From an uncultured SAR324 cluster bacterium (GTDB lineage: Bacteria > SAR324 > NAC60-12): a DNA stretch of 24,166 bases. A program made the translations under genes and the position numbers. Below are positions 7,599-15,158 of the stretch, in pieces (the first letter of the stretch is position 1; every line of letters begins with the position of its first letter). The stretch is taken from NCBI GenBank assembly GCA_902513935.1, contig CABXOR010000028.1, positions 1 through 24,166 on the forward strand, written 5' to 3'. The notes under the pieces are model-generated. The model was given only the letters and a program-made list of their open reading frames with translations. It had not been told where the DNA came from and made no database searches.

Positions 7599-9917
7599 TT
7601 AAACTGTCTCCCGGCTTTGTTTTTGAAGTAGTTTCCATATTTTTTGAGGATAAGCAGGCATGTCAAAAGTACGCACACCTCGCTCCCACAATGCGTCTAA
7701 AATTGCATTGGCTATTGCCGGAATTGAACCTACAACTCCAATTTCTCCTACTCCTTTTGCACCCAGAGGATTGGTTAGACAAGGTGCGTCTGTGTATGTT
7801 GATGATTCAAAAAAAGGAAAATCATCAGCCCTGGGCATTGCATAATCCATAAAAGATCCGGCCAAAATCTGTCCCTCTGAATCGTAAACAGCCTGTTCCA
7901 GCAAAACCTGACCAGCACCTTGTGCTATCCCTCCGTGAAGCTGCCCTTCAACAATCATTGGATTAATCGGATTTCCGGTATCATCAACAGTTCCTTGCCT
8001 GATCAATCGTACGCTTCCGGTTTCCGGATCAATTTCAACTTCTGCTATATGGCAGCCGTTTGGCCAACTTCGTTCTTCCAGGCTTTTCTCTGTCTCAGTT
8101 GAAAAACTTTGCTCTGCCTGCCTGGCAGCCAATTCAAAAAGACCAAGCCCGATCGAAGTTCCCACAACCTCAAATCGACCGTTCTGGTAGGACATATCTT
8201 CAACTGCCGCTTCCAATTCCTCTGCAGCCAGTTCCTTTCCTTTTTCCAGAAATTCCTTGGCCCCTTCCAGCAAAGCGCTTCCGCCGACAAATAGCGAACG
8301 TGATCCAAAACTTCCCAGACCTTTAACCTGGTCTGTATCTCCCTGTACAATTCTGATTGCTTCCAATGGAATCTCCAATTGCTCTGAAAGCAGTTGGCTG
8401 AAGACGGTTTCCAAACCTTGACCCATCCCCTGGGTTCCGGAATAGAGGCTAATCGTCCCGTCTGCCTCAGCTTGAATCCGCACAGTTTCAGTTAATTCAC
8501 CACCGGTCCATTCAACATAACAAGCCAATCCCCTCCCGCGGAGCAGTCCACGGCTTTCAGATTCAGATTTTCGATCTTCAAAACCAACCCAGTCCATTTG
8601 TCTGACAGCCCTTTTGATGACCTCCTTAAAGTTTCCGCTGTCAATAACATCTCCAGCAAGTGTTGTATATGGCAGACTTTCGGTTCGAATCATGTTGTGT
8701 TCACGTAATGAAACAGGATCAATACCCATTTCACGGGCCGCCATGTCCATCAAACGTTCCATCGGGTAAATGCCTTCCGGACGCCCAGCACCTCTGTATG
8801 CGCCAATTGGAGCTGTGTTTGTGAGAACACACTTAGTATCCAGATACATTACCGGAATATGATAGACTGAGGTAATCACCTTGGACATTAACCCAAGTGG
8901 AATCAGCAAAGCTGGATTAGTGAGATACGCGCCGGTATTGGCCAGTGTATGAACTCTCAGGGCCAAAATTTTTCCTGTTGCATCAAAGGCCAGTTCAGCA
9001 TAATTCCTCTGGTCACGTCCATGTACAGAAGCTTGAAATTCCTCCGTACGTGTTGCCGTCCATTTTACAGGTCGCTTTAATTTTTTTGCTGCATAAACAA
9101 CCAAAATATCTTCCGGATGAACGGCTACTTTAGTTCCAAACCCTCCACCGATATCCCGGACAATAATTTGTAGTTGTTCGGGCTCAAGTTGTAAAACTGC
9201 ACATAAAACTGAGTGAAGTCGTGTCACGCTTTGATGCATTGAGTGCAGAATCAGTTTCTCTGTGTTTTGGTAAGCCTCACAAAGCAGACCCCTGGGTTCA
9301 AGCGGACTTCCCACCACACGGTTGTTAACTAACTCCATTCGGGTAACATGTTCTGCCTGAGCAAAAGCCTGCTTCACTTCTTCCGCATCACCTTCAGTTT
9401 GCGACGCTCCAATATTGTCCGGAAGTTCATCGCAGAGTCTTGGTGCATCTGGAACTGCAGCTTGCTGTAAATCCGTAACTGCAGGAATTTCTTCATATTC
9501 AATTTCCAGACACTCACCTGCTTCCAGTGCTTCTGCTTTGGATTCCGCAACCACGACTGCCACAGGTTGCCCCACAAAACGCACCCTTTCCTGAGCCAAA
9601 GCGTGATACGGAGCGGAAAGAGCAGGTTCGCCTCCAGACCGTTTGTAAGGCAGGGTCACCGGGATGGGAAGGATTCCATCACGAGCTAAATCTTCTCCGG
9701 TAAAAACTGCCAGCACTCCGGACAACCCACTGATGGAATCTATTATAATATTTTTAATTTTCGCATGGCCCAGATAGGAGCGTACAACGTGCAAATATGC
9801 CTGTTTTGAAAAGTTCAGGTTATCCACAAATCTGCCTTGCCCACGAAGCAAACGATCATCTTCAAGACGTCGCATTGGTTGTCTGCTTTTTCCAAAATTT
9901 GGATTCATTGTGTTCAT
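7599..9917 (-). CDS. Xanthine dehydrogenase/CoxL-family molybdopterin-binding subunit (form II type), orphan
   Basis: A 772-residue protein of the molybdenum hydroxylase large-subunit family. It opens with the usual RLEDDRLLRGQGRFVDNL, has GQPVAVVVAES near residue 116, the pterin-contacting IGGGFGTK at 256-263, the active-site loop GAYRGAGRPEG at 372-382, GMGQG at 497-501, and the catalytic glutamate Glu725 in KGVGEIG. The loop AYRGAGR is the form II type; true CO dehydrogenase has AYRCSFR with a copper-binding cysteine, absent here. It should hydroxylate an aldehyde, acid or heterocycle. The usual FeS (CoxS) and FAD (CoxM) subunits are not encoded nearby. Its place between the HMG-CoA-lyase-type gene and suyAB suggests it acts on an intermediate of the same pathway. 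Two in-frame ATGs (9917 and 9908) are possible starts; neither has a strong ribosome site. Confidence 0.93.
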   Translation of the reverse strand: MNTMNPNFGKSRQPMRRLEDDRLLRGQGRFVDNLNFSKQAYLHVVRSYLGHAKIKNIIIDSISGLSGVLAVFTGEDLARDGILPIPVTLPYKRSGGEPALSAPYHALAQERVRFVGQPVAVVVAESKAEALEAGECLEIEYEEIPAVTDLQQAAVPDAPRLCDELPDNIGASQTEGDAEEVKQAFAQAEHVTRMELVNNRVVGSPLEPRGLLCEAYQNTEKLILHSMHQSVTRLHSVLCAVLQLEPEQLQIIVRDIGGGFGTKVAVHPEDILVVYAAKKLKRPVKWTATRTEEFQASVHGRDQRNYAELAFDATGKILALRVHTLANTGAYLTNPALLIPLGLMSKVITSVYHIPVMYLDTKCVLTNTAPIGAYRGAGRPEGIYPMERLMDMAAREMGIDPVSLREHNMIRTESLPYTTLAGDVIDSGNFKEVIKRAVRQMDWVGFEDRKSESESRGLLRGRGLACYVEWTGGELTETVRIQAEADGTISLYSGTQGMGQGLETVFSQLLSEQLEIPLEAIRIVQGDTDQVKGLGSFGSRSLFVGGSALLEGAKEFLEKGKELAAEELEAAVEDMSYQNGRFEVVGTSIGLGLFELAARQAEQSFSTETEKSLEERSWPNGCHIAEVEIDPETGSVRLIRQGTVDDTGNPINPMIVEGQLHGGIAQGAGQVLLEQAVYDSEGQILAGSFMDYAMPRADDFPFFESSTYTDAPCLTNPLGAKGVGEIGVVGSIPAIANAILDALWERGVRTFDMPAYPQKIWKLLQKQSRETV

Positions 9918-9953
9918 GCTTTCTTTGATGCCGTCGAAAAAAAAAGTCTTAAA

Positions 9954-9984
9954 TCCGCGTCATTTCGAGCGGAGAGATAAATCT
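9954..9984. repeat. Degenerate copy of a widespread palindromic intergenic repeat
   Basis: The segment GTCATTTCGAGCGGAG followed by AGATAAATCT resembles the repeat GTCATTTCGAGC(G)GAGCGAGAAATCT that I recall from intergenic regions of many bacteria, including delta- and other proteobacteria. The TCCGC (9954-9958) / GCGGA (9969-9973) arms form a short hairpin. On the minus strand a run of nine T follows eight bases beyond, so it might also act as a weak attenuator between the lyase and coxL genes. The second half is altered relative to the remembered consensus. Confidence 0.45.
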
Positions 9985-9994
9985 TGTATATTAT

Positions 9995-10879
9995 TTACGC
10001 ACAGGAGACACGACTTTGAGGAAGTCGACCAAAAACGTCACTGATGAAGCGCCCAGTTTCGATCAGTTTTTCTATATCAACACCCGTCTTAATACCTATT
10101 CCATGAAGCATATAAACCACGTCTTCAGTGGCCACGTTCCCGCTTGCTCCCTGTGCATAGGGACATCCGCCCAAACCGGAAACAGATGCGTCGATAACAG
10201 ATACACCAAGTTCCAAACAGGCATAAATATTTGCCAATGCCTGCCCTCGGGTATCATGAAAATGCAGGGCAAGGTTTGAGACAGGGACTTTTTCTGCAAC
10301 TGTTTCAACCATTTTTTTAGCCTTCAGTGGTGTTCCGATTCCAATTGTGTCACCAAGCGAAATTTCGTAGCAGCCCATTTCCGACATTTTTTCCGCTAAA
10401 TTTACCACGTTTTCAATGGGGACCTCTCCTTGATAGGGACAACCCAAAACACAGGAAATATATCCGCGGACACGAACACTATTTTTTTGTGCTGCTTCTA
10501 AAACAGGCCGGAACCGTTCGACTGATTCAGAAATGGAGCAATTGATATTTTTTTGAGAGAATGCCTCAGAAGCAGCACCAAAGACCGCAACCTCAGTCAC
10601 ACCTGCCTCCAATGCCCTTTCGAGACCTTTCAGGTTTGGAGTCAGCACCGGATAGGTTACTCCGGGACGGCGCTCAATTCCCGAAAGCACCTCAAATGCA
10701 TCCTTCATTTGAGGAACCCATTTTGGACTGACAAAACTTGCGACCTCAATTTTTGTAAGTCCTGCATCAGCAAGTTTCTCAATCAAAGCAATTTTAGTCT
10801 CAGTCTCAACCCATATCTTTTCATTTTGCAAACCATCTCTCGGCCCTACTTCAACGATCTGGATTTTTTTTGCTATCAT
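9995..10879 (-). CDS. Hydroxymethylglutaryl-CoA lyase family protein
   Basis: A 294-residue TIM-barrel aldolase/lyase of the HMG-CoA lyase family, about the usual length for the bacterial enzyme MvaB. All known catalytic residues are present with a constant offset of 27 from the human enzyme: Arg14 and Asp15 in GPRDGLQNE, Glu45, His206 and His208 in LHFHDT, Cys239 in [11 protein letters not shown], and Asn248 in [10 protein letters not shown]. The family cleaves 3-hydroxy-3-methylglutaryl-CoA to acetyl-CoA and acetoacetate, but members also cleave related 3-hydroxyacyl-CoA esters such as citramalyl-CoA. No leucine-degradation partners (MCC, isovaleryl-CoA dehydrogenase) are near, so its presence at the head of this operon suggests a different substrate. 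The ribosome site is weak. A palindrome-bearing promoter lies 57-84 bases upstream. Confidence 0.93.
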   Translation of the reverse strand: MIAKKIQIVEVGPRDGLQNEKIWVETETKIALIEKLADAGLTKIEVASFVSPKWVPQMKDAFEVLSGIERRPGVTYPVLTPNLKGLERALEAGVTEVAVFGAASEAFSQKNINCSISESVERFRPVLEAAQKNSVRVRGYISCVLGCPYQGEVPIENVVNLAEKMSEMGCYEISLGDTIGIGTPLKAKKMVETVAEKVPVSNLALHFHDTRGQALANIYACLELGVSVIDASVSGLGGCPYAQGASGNVATEDVVYMLHGIGIKTGVDIEKLIETGRFISDVFGRLPQSRVSCA

Positions 10880-10935
10880 GGTTCTTTAGTTATACATGAA
10901 AGTTGACTATGCTTTTCAGGTTCATTACATGTGGG

Positions 10936-10963
10936 ATGTTAGGCTAACATTTTTTACTGCCAA
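10936..10963 (-). promoter_or_regulatory. Predicted promoter with 15-bp palindromic operator for the lyase-coxL-suyAB operon
   Basis: On the minus strand TTGGCA (10958-10963), a 16-base spacer and TAACAT (10936-10941) form a plausible -35/-10 pair. The perfect palindrome ATGTTAG-G-CTAACAT (10936-10950) covers the -10 box, so a dimeric regulator bound here would block or reshape initiation. No regulator gene is in the window. The palindrome is seen directly; its operator role is inferred from position. Confidence 0.6.
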
Positions 10964-11000
10964 CTTAAATCTTTTTCCGGTGCAGACATTGTAATGCATG

Positions 11001-11029
11001 TTGCTGTTTTTTAAAGAGTCCAATAGAAT
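11001..11029 (+). promoter_or_regulatory. Predicted sigma70 promoter of pta
   Basis: TTGCTG (11001-11006), a 17-base spacer and TAGAAT (11024-11029, 5/6 match to the consensus) precede the phosphate acetyltransferase gene by about 60 bases. It fires divergently from the minus-strand operon promoter. Confidence 0.55.
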
Positions 11030-11089
11030 GACGTTCAAATCAAAAGGCTAATAACTTATTTCTAAATTAATTATTTAAGGGCAACCGTA

Positions 11090-12010
11090 ATGCAACTAAA
11101 CAAGTACCAGGAACGCATTATCGAGATCGGACAAACAAAATCAGCAAAACTTGTACTTCCTGAAAGAGATGACCCACGCGTATCCCTTGCAAAAAGACAT
11201 CTGCGTGACCTGGGTTATGAGCTTTTGGAACCAGAAGATTTTCGAAGCAAAAGAACTCAATACCAGGAAGTTTTAGAACAAGAACGCTTCTTCAAAAAAA
11301 TGACAGATGAAGCAAAAGAAGAATATATGAAAGACACTCTGAATTTTAGCATGATGATGGTCAGCAATGGAGATGCCGACGGCTTGGTCGCTGGTTCAAT
11401 CACTTCAACCAGCAATGTGCTTCATGCTGCAATCCGGATTGTAGGAGTAAAACCAAAATCAAAATGGGTTTCGAGCAGTTTCTTCATGATTTCTCCGAAT
11501 GCGGATACGGCTTATACTTTTGCGGATTGCGCGGTTATTCCGGAACCAACAAGTGATCAACTGGCTTCCATCGCTAGCGAGTCTTCCGCACTGCATTACT
11601 TGCTGACCGGCAAGGAACCGCGTGTAGCATTTCTTTCTTTTTCCACAAAAGGAAGTGCTAATCATCGCCGCGTTAACCACGTTCGGGAAGCAATCAGGAT
11701 TTTTGCAGAAAGCAATCCAGACATATTACATGACGGTGAGCTTCAGGTTGATTCAGCTTTGATACCGGCTGTAGCTGCTGCTAAAGCAAAAGATTCACCG
11801 CTCTCAGGAAATTCTTCTGTACTAATTTTCCCTTCTCTGGAAGCCGGGAATATTGCTTATAAATTAACTGAACGCCTGGCGGGATATACAGCGTGGGGTC
11901 CCCTTTTACAAGGTTTGAAAAAACCAATCTACGATTTGTCAAGAGGATGCTCTTCAGCAGATATTGTTAATGTGGCAACAATTGCGGCAATGCAGAAAAA
12001 TGGAAGTTAA
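11090..12010 (+). CDS. pta: Phosphate acetyltransferase (Pta, catalytic domain only)
   Basis: A 306-residue protein corresponding to the PTA_PTB catalytic domain without the long N-terminal DRTGG region of E. coli Pta. Family segments in order: KLVLPERDDPRV, NGDADGLVAGSITSTSNVL, FSTKGSANH, DGELQVDSALIP, NSSVLIFPSLEAGNIAYKL and a C-terminal DLSRGCSSADIVN. It interconverts acetyl-CoA plus phosphate with acetyl phosphate plus CoA. It is 20-30 residues shorter than usual, mainly between the LPE segment and the DADG segment. An acetate kinase is not present nearby. In sulfonate degraders Pta converts the acetyl phosphate made by sulfoacetaldehyde acetyltransferase, so the nearby suyAB-like genes are suggestive but no xsc is seen. 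AAGGG lies about 10 bases before the start. Confidence 0.92.
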   Translation: MQLNKYQERIIEIGQTKSAKLVLPERDDPRVSLAKRHLRDLGYELLEPEDFRSKRTQYQEVLEQERFFKKMTDEAKEEYMKDTLNFSMMMVSNGDADGLVAGSITSTSNVLHAAIRIVGVKPKSKWVSSSFFMISPNADTAYTFADCAVIPEPTSDQLASIASESSALHYLLTGKEPRVAFLSFSTKGSANHRRVNHVREAIRIFAESNPDILHDGELQVDSALIPAVAAAKAKDSPLSGNSSVLIFPSLEAGNIAYKLTERLAGYTAWGPLLQGLKKPIYDLSRGCSSADIVNVATIAAMQKNGS

Positions 12011-12128
12011 TTTAACTTTGAAAGTCTCACACCTCGAATTGGGAATAATTTTAAAATATTTTGCTTGCACAACTCATTTTAAAAAAGGCACAACTTGATT
12101 ACAATTATGATTCAGAAAAAATAACAAA

Positions 12129-13427
12129 ATGAATGAATCTATTTTAACAGCAAACTTCAAAAACACTCCTTACTGGTGGGAAAAAACGCCCCGGCCAATT
12201 ATCAAAGAAATTGACCTGCCAGAAGAAACCGAAGTCGCAGTCATTGGATCAGGATATACAGGATTATGCACAGCCATCCAAACCAGTAGAAATGGTCTGG
12301 ATACAGTTGTTTTAGATGCTCAGGATGCCGGCTGGGGCGGTAGTTCACGTAATGGAGGACAAGTCAGTACCAGCCTCAAACCCAGCTTTCAAGAACTTTC
12401 CCGCAAGTATGGTAAAGAAAGAGCACGTGAACTTTTGAAAGAAGGGATAAACGCCCTGAAATGGATTGGAGATTTTATTCAGGAAGAAAAAATTGACTGT
12501 GATTTTAAACGTGCCGGACGTTTCTATGGTGCTCATTCTCAAGCTCAATTTAAACAGTTAGAAAAACGAATTAGAGAACAACCAGAAGGTCTGCAGATGG
12601 ATGTAGATCTTGTCTCAAAATCTCAACAGCATACAGAAATCGGCAGTGATTTTTACCATGGCGGGATAGTACATCCTTATCATGCTTCTCTTGATCCTGC
12701 AAGATTCCATCGCGGATTACTTGAAAGAGCACTCGCCGGAGGTACGCAGATAAAGACAAAATGTGTGGTGAAGAAGATTGAGAAGAAAGGCGAAGTTTTT
12801 CTGCTTCAGACTGAAGCAGGGACAATGACTGCCCGTCAAGTTGTTGTCGCCACCAGCGGATATACAGGTGCTGCTACCCCCTGGCACAGAAGGAGAGTTA
12901 TTCCAATTGGGAGTTACATTATTGCTACAGAATCTCTTGAGGAAGGATTAGTCGACAAGTTGATTCCAAAGGACAGGGTAATTTCTGATACAAGAAAACT
13001 GGTAGTTTATTACCGGGCTTCGCCTGACCGAAAGCGTATTTTGTTTGGCGGCAGAGTATCTCTGAATGAGACTGATCCTGTAAAATCAGTAAAACCTCTG
13101 CACATACAACTCACGAAAATATTTCCTCAATTAGCAGAAACAAAGATCAGTCACTCATGGATGGGCTTTGTGGGATATACCTTTGACCACATGCCGCATA
13201 CAGGTAATCAAGATGGTGTTCACTATGCCATGGGATACTGCGGCTCAGGTATTTCTCTGTCAAGTTACTTTGGAACAAAACTTGGTCAAAGGCTGGCAGG
13301 ACTCCCTGAAGGGAATACTGTGTTGACAGATATCAAGTTTCAAACCCGCCCATTCTACTCAGGTAATCCATGGTTTCTGGCCCCTTCTATTCTATATTAC
13401 CATTTACTTGATCGCTACTTAAGTTGA
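12129..13427 (+). CDS. FAD-dependent oxidoreductase (gamma-glutamylputrescine oxidase / DAO type)
   Basis: A 432-residue flavoprotein. It has the leader NTPYWWEKTPRP typical of PuuB-like oxidases, then an N-terminal Rossmann fold EVAVIGSGYTGLCTAI with GxGxxG at residues 40-45, the acidic ribose ligand near residue 63, and the FAD-contacting SSRNGGQVS at 72-80. Near the C-terminus are SHSWMGFVGYTFDHMPH and YCGSGISLSSYFG, both typical of the DAO (PF01266) family. It should oxidise a primary or secondary amine or a D-/N-methyl amino acid with release of H2O2 or reduction of an acceptor; the substrate cannot be deduced. It lies 118 bases after pta and could be cotranscribed. The ribosome site is poor. 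Confidence 0.9.
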   Translation: MNESILTANFKNTPYWWEKTPRPIIKEIDLPEETEVAVIGSGYTGLCTAIQTSRNGLDTVVLDAQDAGWGGSSRNGGQVSTSLKPSFQELSRKYGKERARELLKEGINALKWIGDFIQEEKIDCDFKRAGRFYGAHSQAQFKQLEKRIREQPEGLQMDVDLVSKSQQHTEIGSDFYHGGIVHPYHASLDPARFHRGLLERALAGGTQIKTKCVVKKIEKKGEVFLLQTEAGTMTARQVVVATSGYTGAATPWHRRRVIPIGSYIIATESLEEGLVDKLIPKDRVISDTRKLVVYYRASPDRKRILFGGRVSLNETDPVKSVKPLHIQLTKIFPQLAETKISHSWMGFVGYTFDHMPHTGNQDGVHYAMGYCGSGISLSSYFGTKLGQRLAGLPEGNTVLTDIKFQTRPFYSGNPWFLAPSILYYHLLDRYLS

Positions 13428-13511
13428 TTCCCTAAAACTTGGAAGGGATTCAAGAACTCTAATCCGCTTCAAAAATCAATAATCAATTGGGCTTGATACC
13501 TGTTCACATTG
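13428..13511. other. Non-coding stretch after the FAD oxidoreductase gene
   Basis: Together with the MORN relic that follows, this makes a 354-base gap before the cupin gene. Nothing is recognisable in the first 84 bases: no T-tailed hairpin and no open frame of interest. Confidence 0.5.
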
Positions 13512-13703
13512 GATTTAGATGGGGAATAATTTGGGAAACAAAATGGCCAAGGAACATTCACTTGGTCTAATGGGGAAAAGTATAAAAGGGAATGGTATAA
13601 TGGGAAACGAAGTAACGGGACAAAATATAACCAACAAAGATTGTATTTTGAACCAAAACATAATATGTTATTTCCAGTAAGTGTTTTTCCACAACTTATT
13701 TGA
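13512..13703 (+). pseudogene. Decayed MORN-repeat fragment
   Basis: Translated from 13512, the frame reads DLDGE, stop, FGKQNGQGTFTWSNGEKYKR then EWYNGKRSNGTKYN, ending at a TGA at 13701. The pattern GxGTFTWxNGxxYxxEWxNGKxxGxGTxY is the MORN motif consensus, about one and a half repeats. The in-frame TAA falls where the first repeat would have GEW, and no start codon or signal precedes it. It looks like the last remains of a MORN-repeat protein gene, not a functional small protein. The remainder after the second repeat has no recognisable similarity. Confidence 0.6.
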
Positions 13704-13781
13704 TTGAGTTAAAGATGAAAAAACTACTATACGTTTTTCTAAATTATTAGCTAATAAACAAATTAAGAAAGGTAATGTGTT

Positions 13782-14153
13782 ATGGCAAATCTTGAAAAAA
13801 AGTCTTTCGATAATCCTGATGAACTGAAAGCTCCAGAAAAGACGAATGCAGCGGTTGTAAATTTTGGGACAGTTGCTGCTTCACGATTAGTTCTTCAACC
13901 TGGGTGGAAATGGTCTGAGTGCATCAAGCCCGTGGTAGGAACTGACAGTTGCCAAGCAGGGCATGTTGGTGTTATTTTACAAGGAACCCTCAAAGTTGTT
14001 CATGATGATGGGTCAGAAATCACAGTTTCAGCTGGGGATGCCTATTCTTTTGCTCCAGGGCATGATGGTTGGGTCGTCGGAGACGAAGAGGTTATAGGAT
14101 ATGAGTTCAACAATTCAGGTAAAGATTACGCTGTCTGGAAGAGCAGCGAATAA
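13782..14153 (+). CDS. Small cupin-domain protein
   Basis: A 123-residue protein with a single cupin barrel. Motif 1 is seen as HVGVILQGTLKVV (residues 61-73, His61 as a likely metal ligand, the usual G-x-L-x-V end) and motif 2 around GDAYSFAPGHDGWVVG (85-100, with His94). The canonical HxH pair is incomplete, so metal binding is uncertain. Function cannot be assigned: small cupins of this kind are often annotated only by fold. GAAAGG lies about 9 bases before the ATG. Its own promoter cannot be picked out with confidence. Confidence 0.85.
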   Translation: MANLEKKSFDNPDELKAPEKTNAAVVNFGTVAASRLVLQPGWKWSECIKPVVGTDSCQAGHVGVILQGTLKVVHDDGSEITVSAGDAYSFAPGHDGWVVGDEEVIGYEFNNSGKDYAVWKSSE

Positions 14154-14447
14154 ACTTCTATACGTTCTCAAAATTTACCCCGCCAGTATGGGACATGGGA
14201 CCTGAGATGCTTTTCCTGCTTTTGAAAGCACTTATTAGCATCACAGCCCCATTCTCACCTACAAGGATTTGTTTCGGTCCTGTACTGGCTCTCTCTTCTG
14301 CCCTTTCACTACAGTCATCCCTGTCAAAGAGTATTGATATAGAAAGGCCTATAAGAGAAACCAGTCCGGAATTTTAATTCAAAAGAGACTCCGGAAGAGC
14401 TTGAGAGGGTTGCGGATAGGATAAATTAAATGATAACTAGAGAATAT
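14154..14447. other. Gap between cupin and GYD genes; slightly GC-richer block, no assignable gene
   Basis: A 60-codon plus frame (14195-14377) and a 68-codon minus frame with no ATG (reading LVSLIGLSISILFDRDD at its start and ending at a TAG near 14159) are both open over the same bases. Neither has a ribosome site or a family I recognise. The block is richer in G+C than its flanks and could be an old gene remnant, but I cannot name it. Confidence 0.35.
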
Positions 14448-14481
14448 AATCAGCTTGCTGAAGGAGGAGTATAAGCTGATT
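14448..14481 (-). terminator. Weak hairpin at the 3' end of the GYD gene
   Basis: AATCAGCTT (14448-14456) and AAGCTGATT (14473-14481) are perfect 9-bp arms with a 16-base loop, overlapping the last codons and stop of the minus-strand gene. No strong T run follows on the minus strand (TATATTCTC), so termination is only possible. It could also serve the cupin transcript on the plus strand. Confidence 0.35.
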
Positions 14482-14773
14482 GCATTTGCTTCAGGTTTTT
14501 TCTTATTGAATCAACCGAAACAGCTTTAATTGAAATCATTCCATCAAAATCATCTGACATCATTGCTCCTCCCTTAGCGGCGATTATTTGTTCTGAATCA
14601 CCTTCTAGGACCAAAATAAAATCATATTCGCCTTCAGTGATATCATAAGAAATGAATTTGCACCCCATCGCTTCACAAGCTGACTTTACGACACTTTCCC
14701 TGTTTGAATCACCGGCCAAAAAACCCTTTACACCTTTTTGACTGAAATTTCCCATCACATAATATCTAGCCAT
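14450..14773 (-). CDS. GYD-domain protein
   Basis: A 107-residue protein from ATG at 14773; a GTG two codons upstream is open but GAGGTG sits right for the ATG. It starts ARYYVMGNFSQKGVKGFLAG, matching the GYD family (PF08734) pattern in which a strand is followed by T/S-x-x-G-xx-G. It continues with SACEAMGCKFISYDITEGEYDFILVLEG, where the EYD corresponds to the family's G-x-Y-D / GYD signature. The fold is ferredoxin-like (dimeric alpha-beta barrel) and the function is unknown. It is encoded alone and is transcribed divergently from the nudC-like gene. Confidence 0.85.
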   Translation of the reverse strand: MARYYVMGNFSQKGVKGFLAGDSNRESVVKSACEAMGCKFISYDITEGEYDFILVLEGDSEQIIAAKGGAMMSDDFDGMISIKAVSVDSIRKNLKQMQSAYTPPSAS

Positions 14774-15158
14774 ACACACCTCATTAATGAAAAATTAATA
14801 TTTAAAGAAATGCACTCATGCATGTAAAAATATTTTACTAACTGACTTTAATATCAGGTTTTACAATAGTATGTCAAGTTTTCCTCAAAGTCCTTTTAAC
14901 ATAAGTCCCAACTAATTCTTCACAATCAGACAATCAACACAAATATTATCCCCAATTAAACCCCCGTTAAGTCTTATACATATTTCTTCCACTAAGTTCC
15001 CAATTTCTTGTAAAACAAATTTTTAGATGTTAAAACGGTTATAACTATAAACTGAATTATAAAGATTTTGGTTTTGCCGATGGGTTTCAAAATTAATTCT
15101 AGCAACTTTTCTATGAGCATTTAAGACTATACTACATTTTTTTAGATGTAAACTAGAC
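14774..15158. other. AT-rich divergent intergenic region between the GYD gene and nudC
   Basis: 385 bases with no credible gene and many stops in all frames. TATACT near 15128 could be the -10 of a nudC promoter but no good -35 lies at the right distance. No clear palindrome was seen. Confidence 0.5.

Noticed and set aside
7599..9917. True carbon monoxide dehydrogenase large subunit
   Set aside because: The active-site loop is AYRGAGR, not AYRCSFR, so the copper-binding cysteine of form I CoxL is missing.
14195..14377. 60-codon plus frame after the cupin gene
   Set aside because: No ribosome site, no family, and an equally open frame on the other strand; not supported as a gene.
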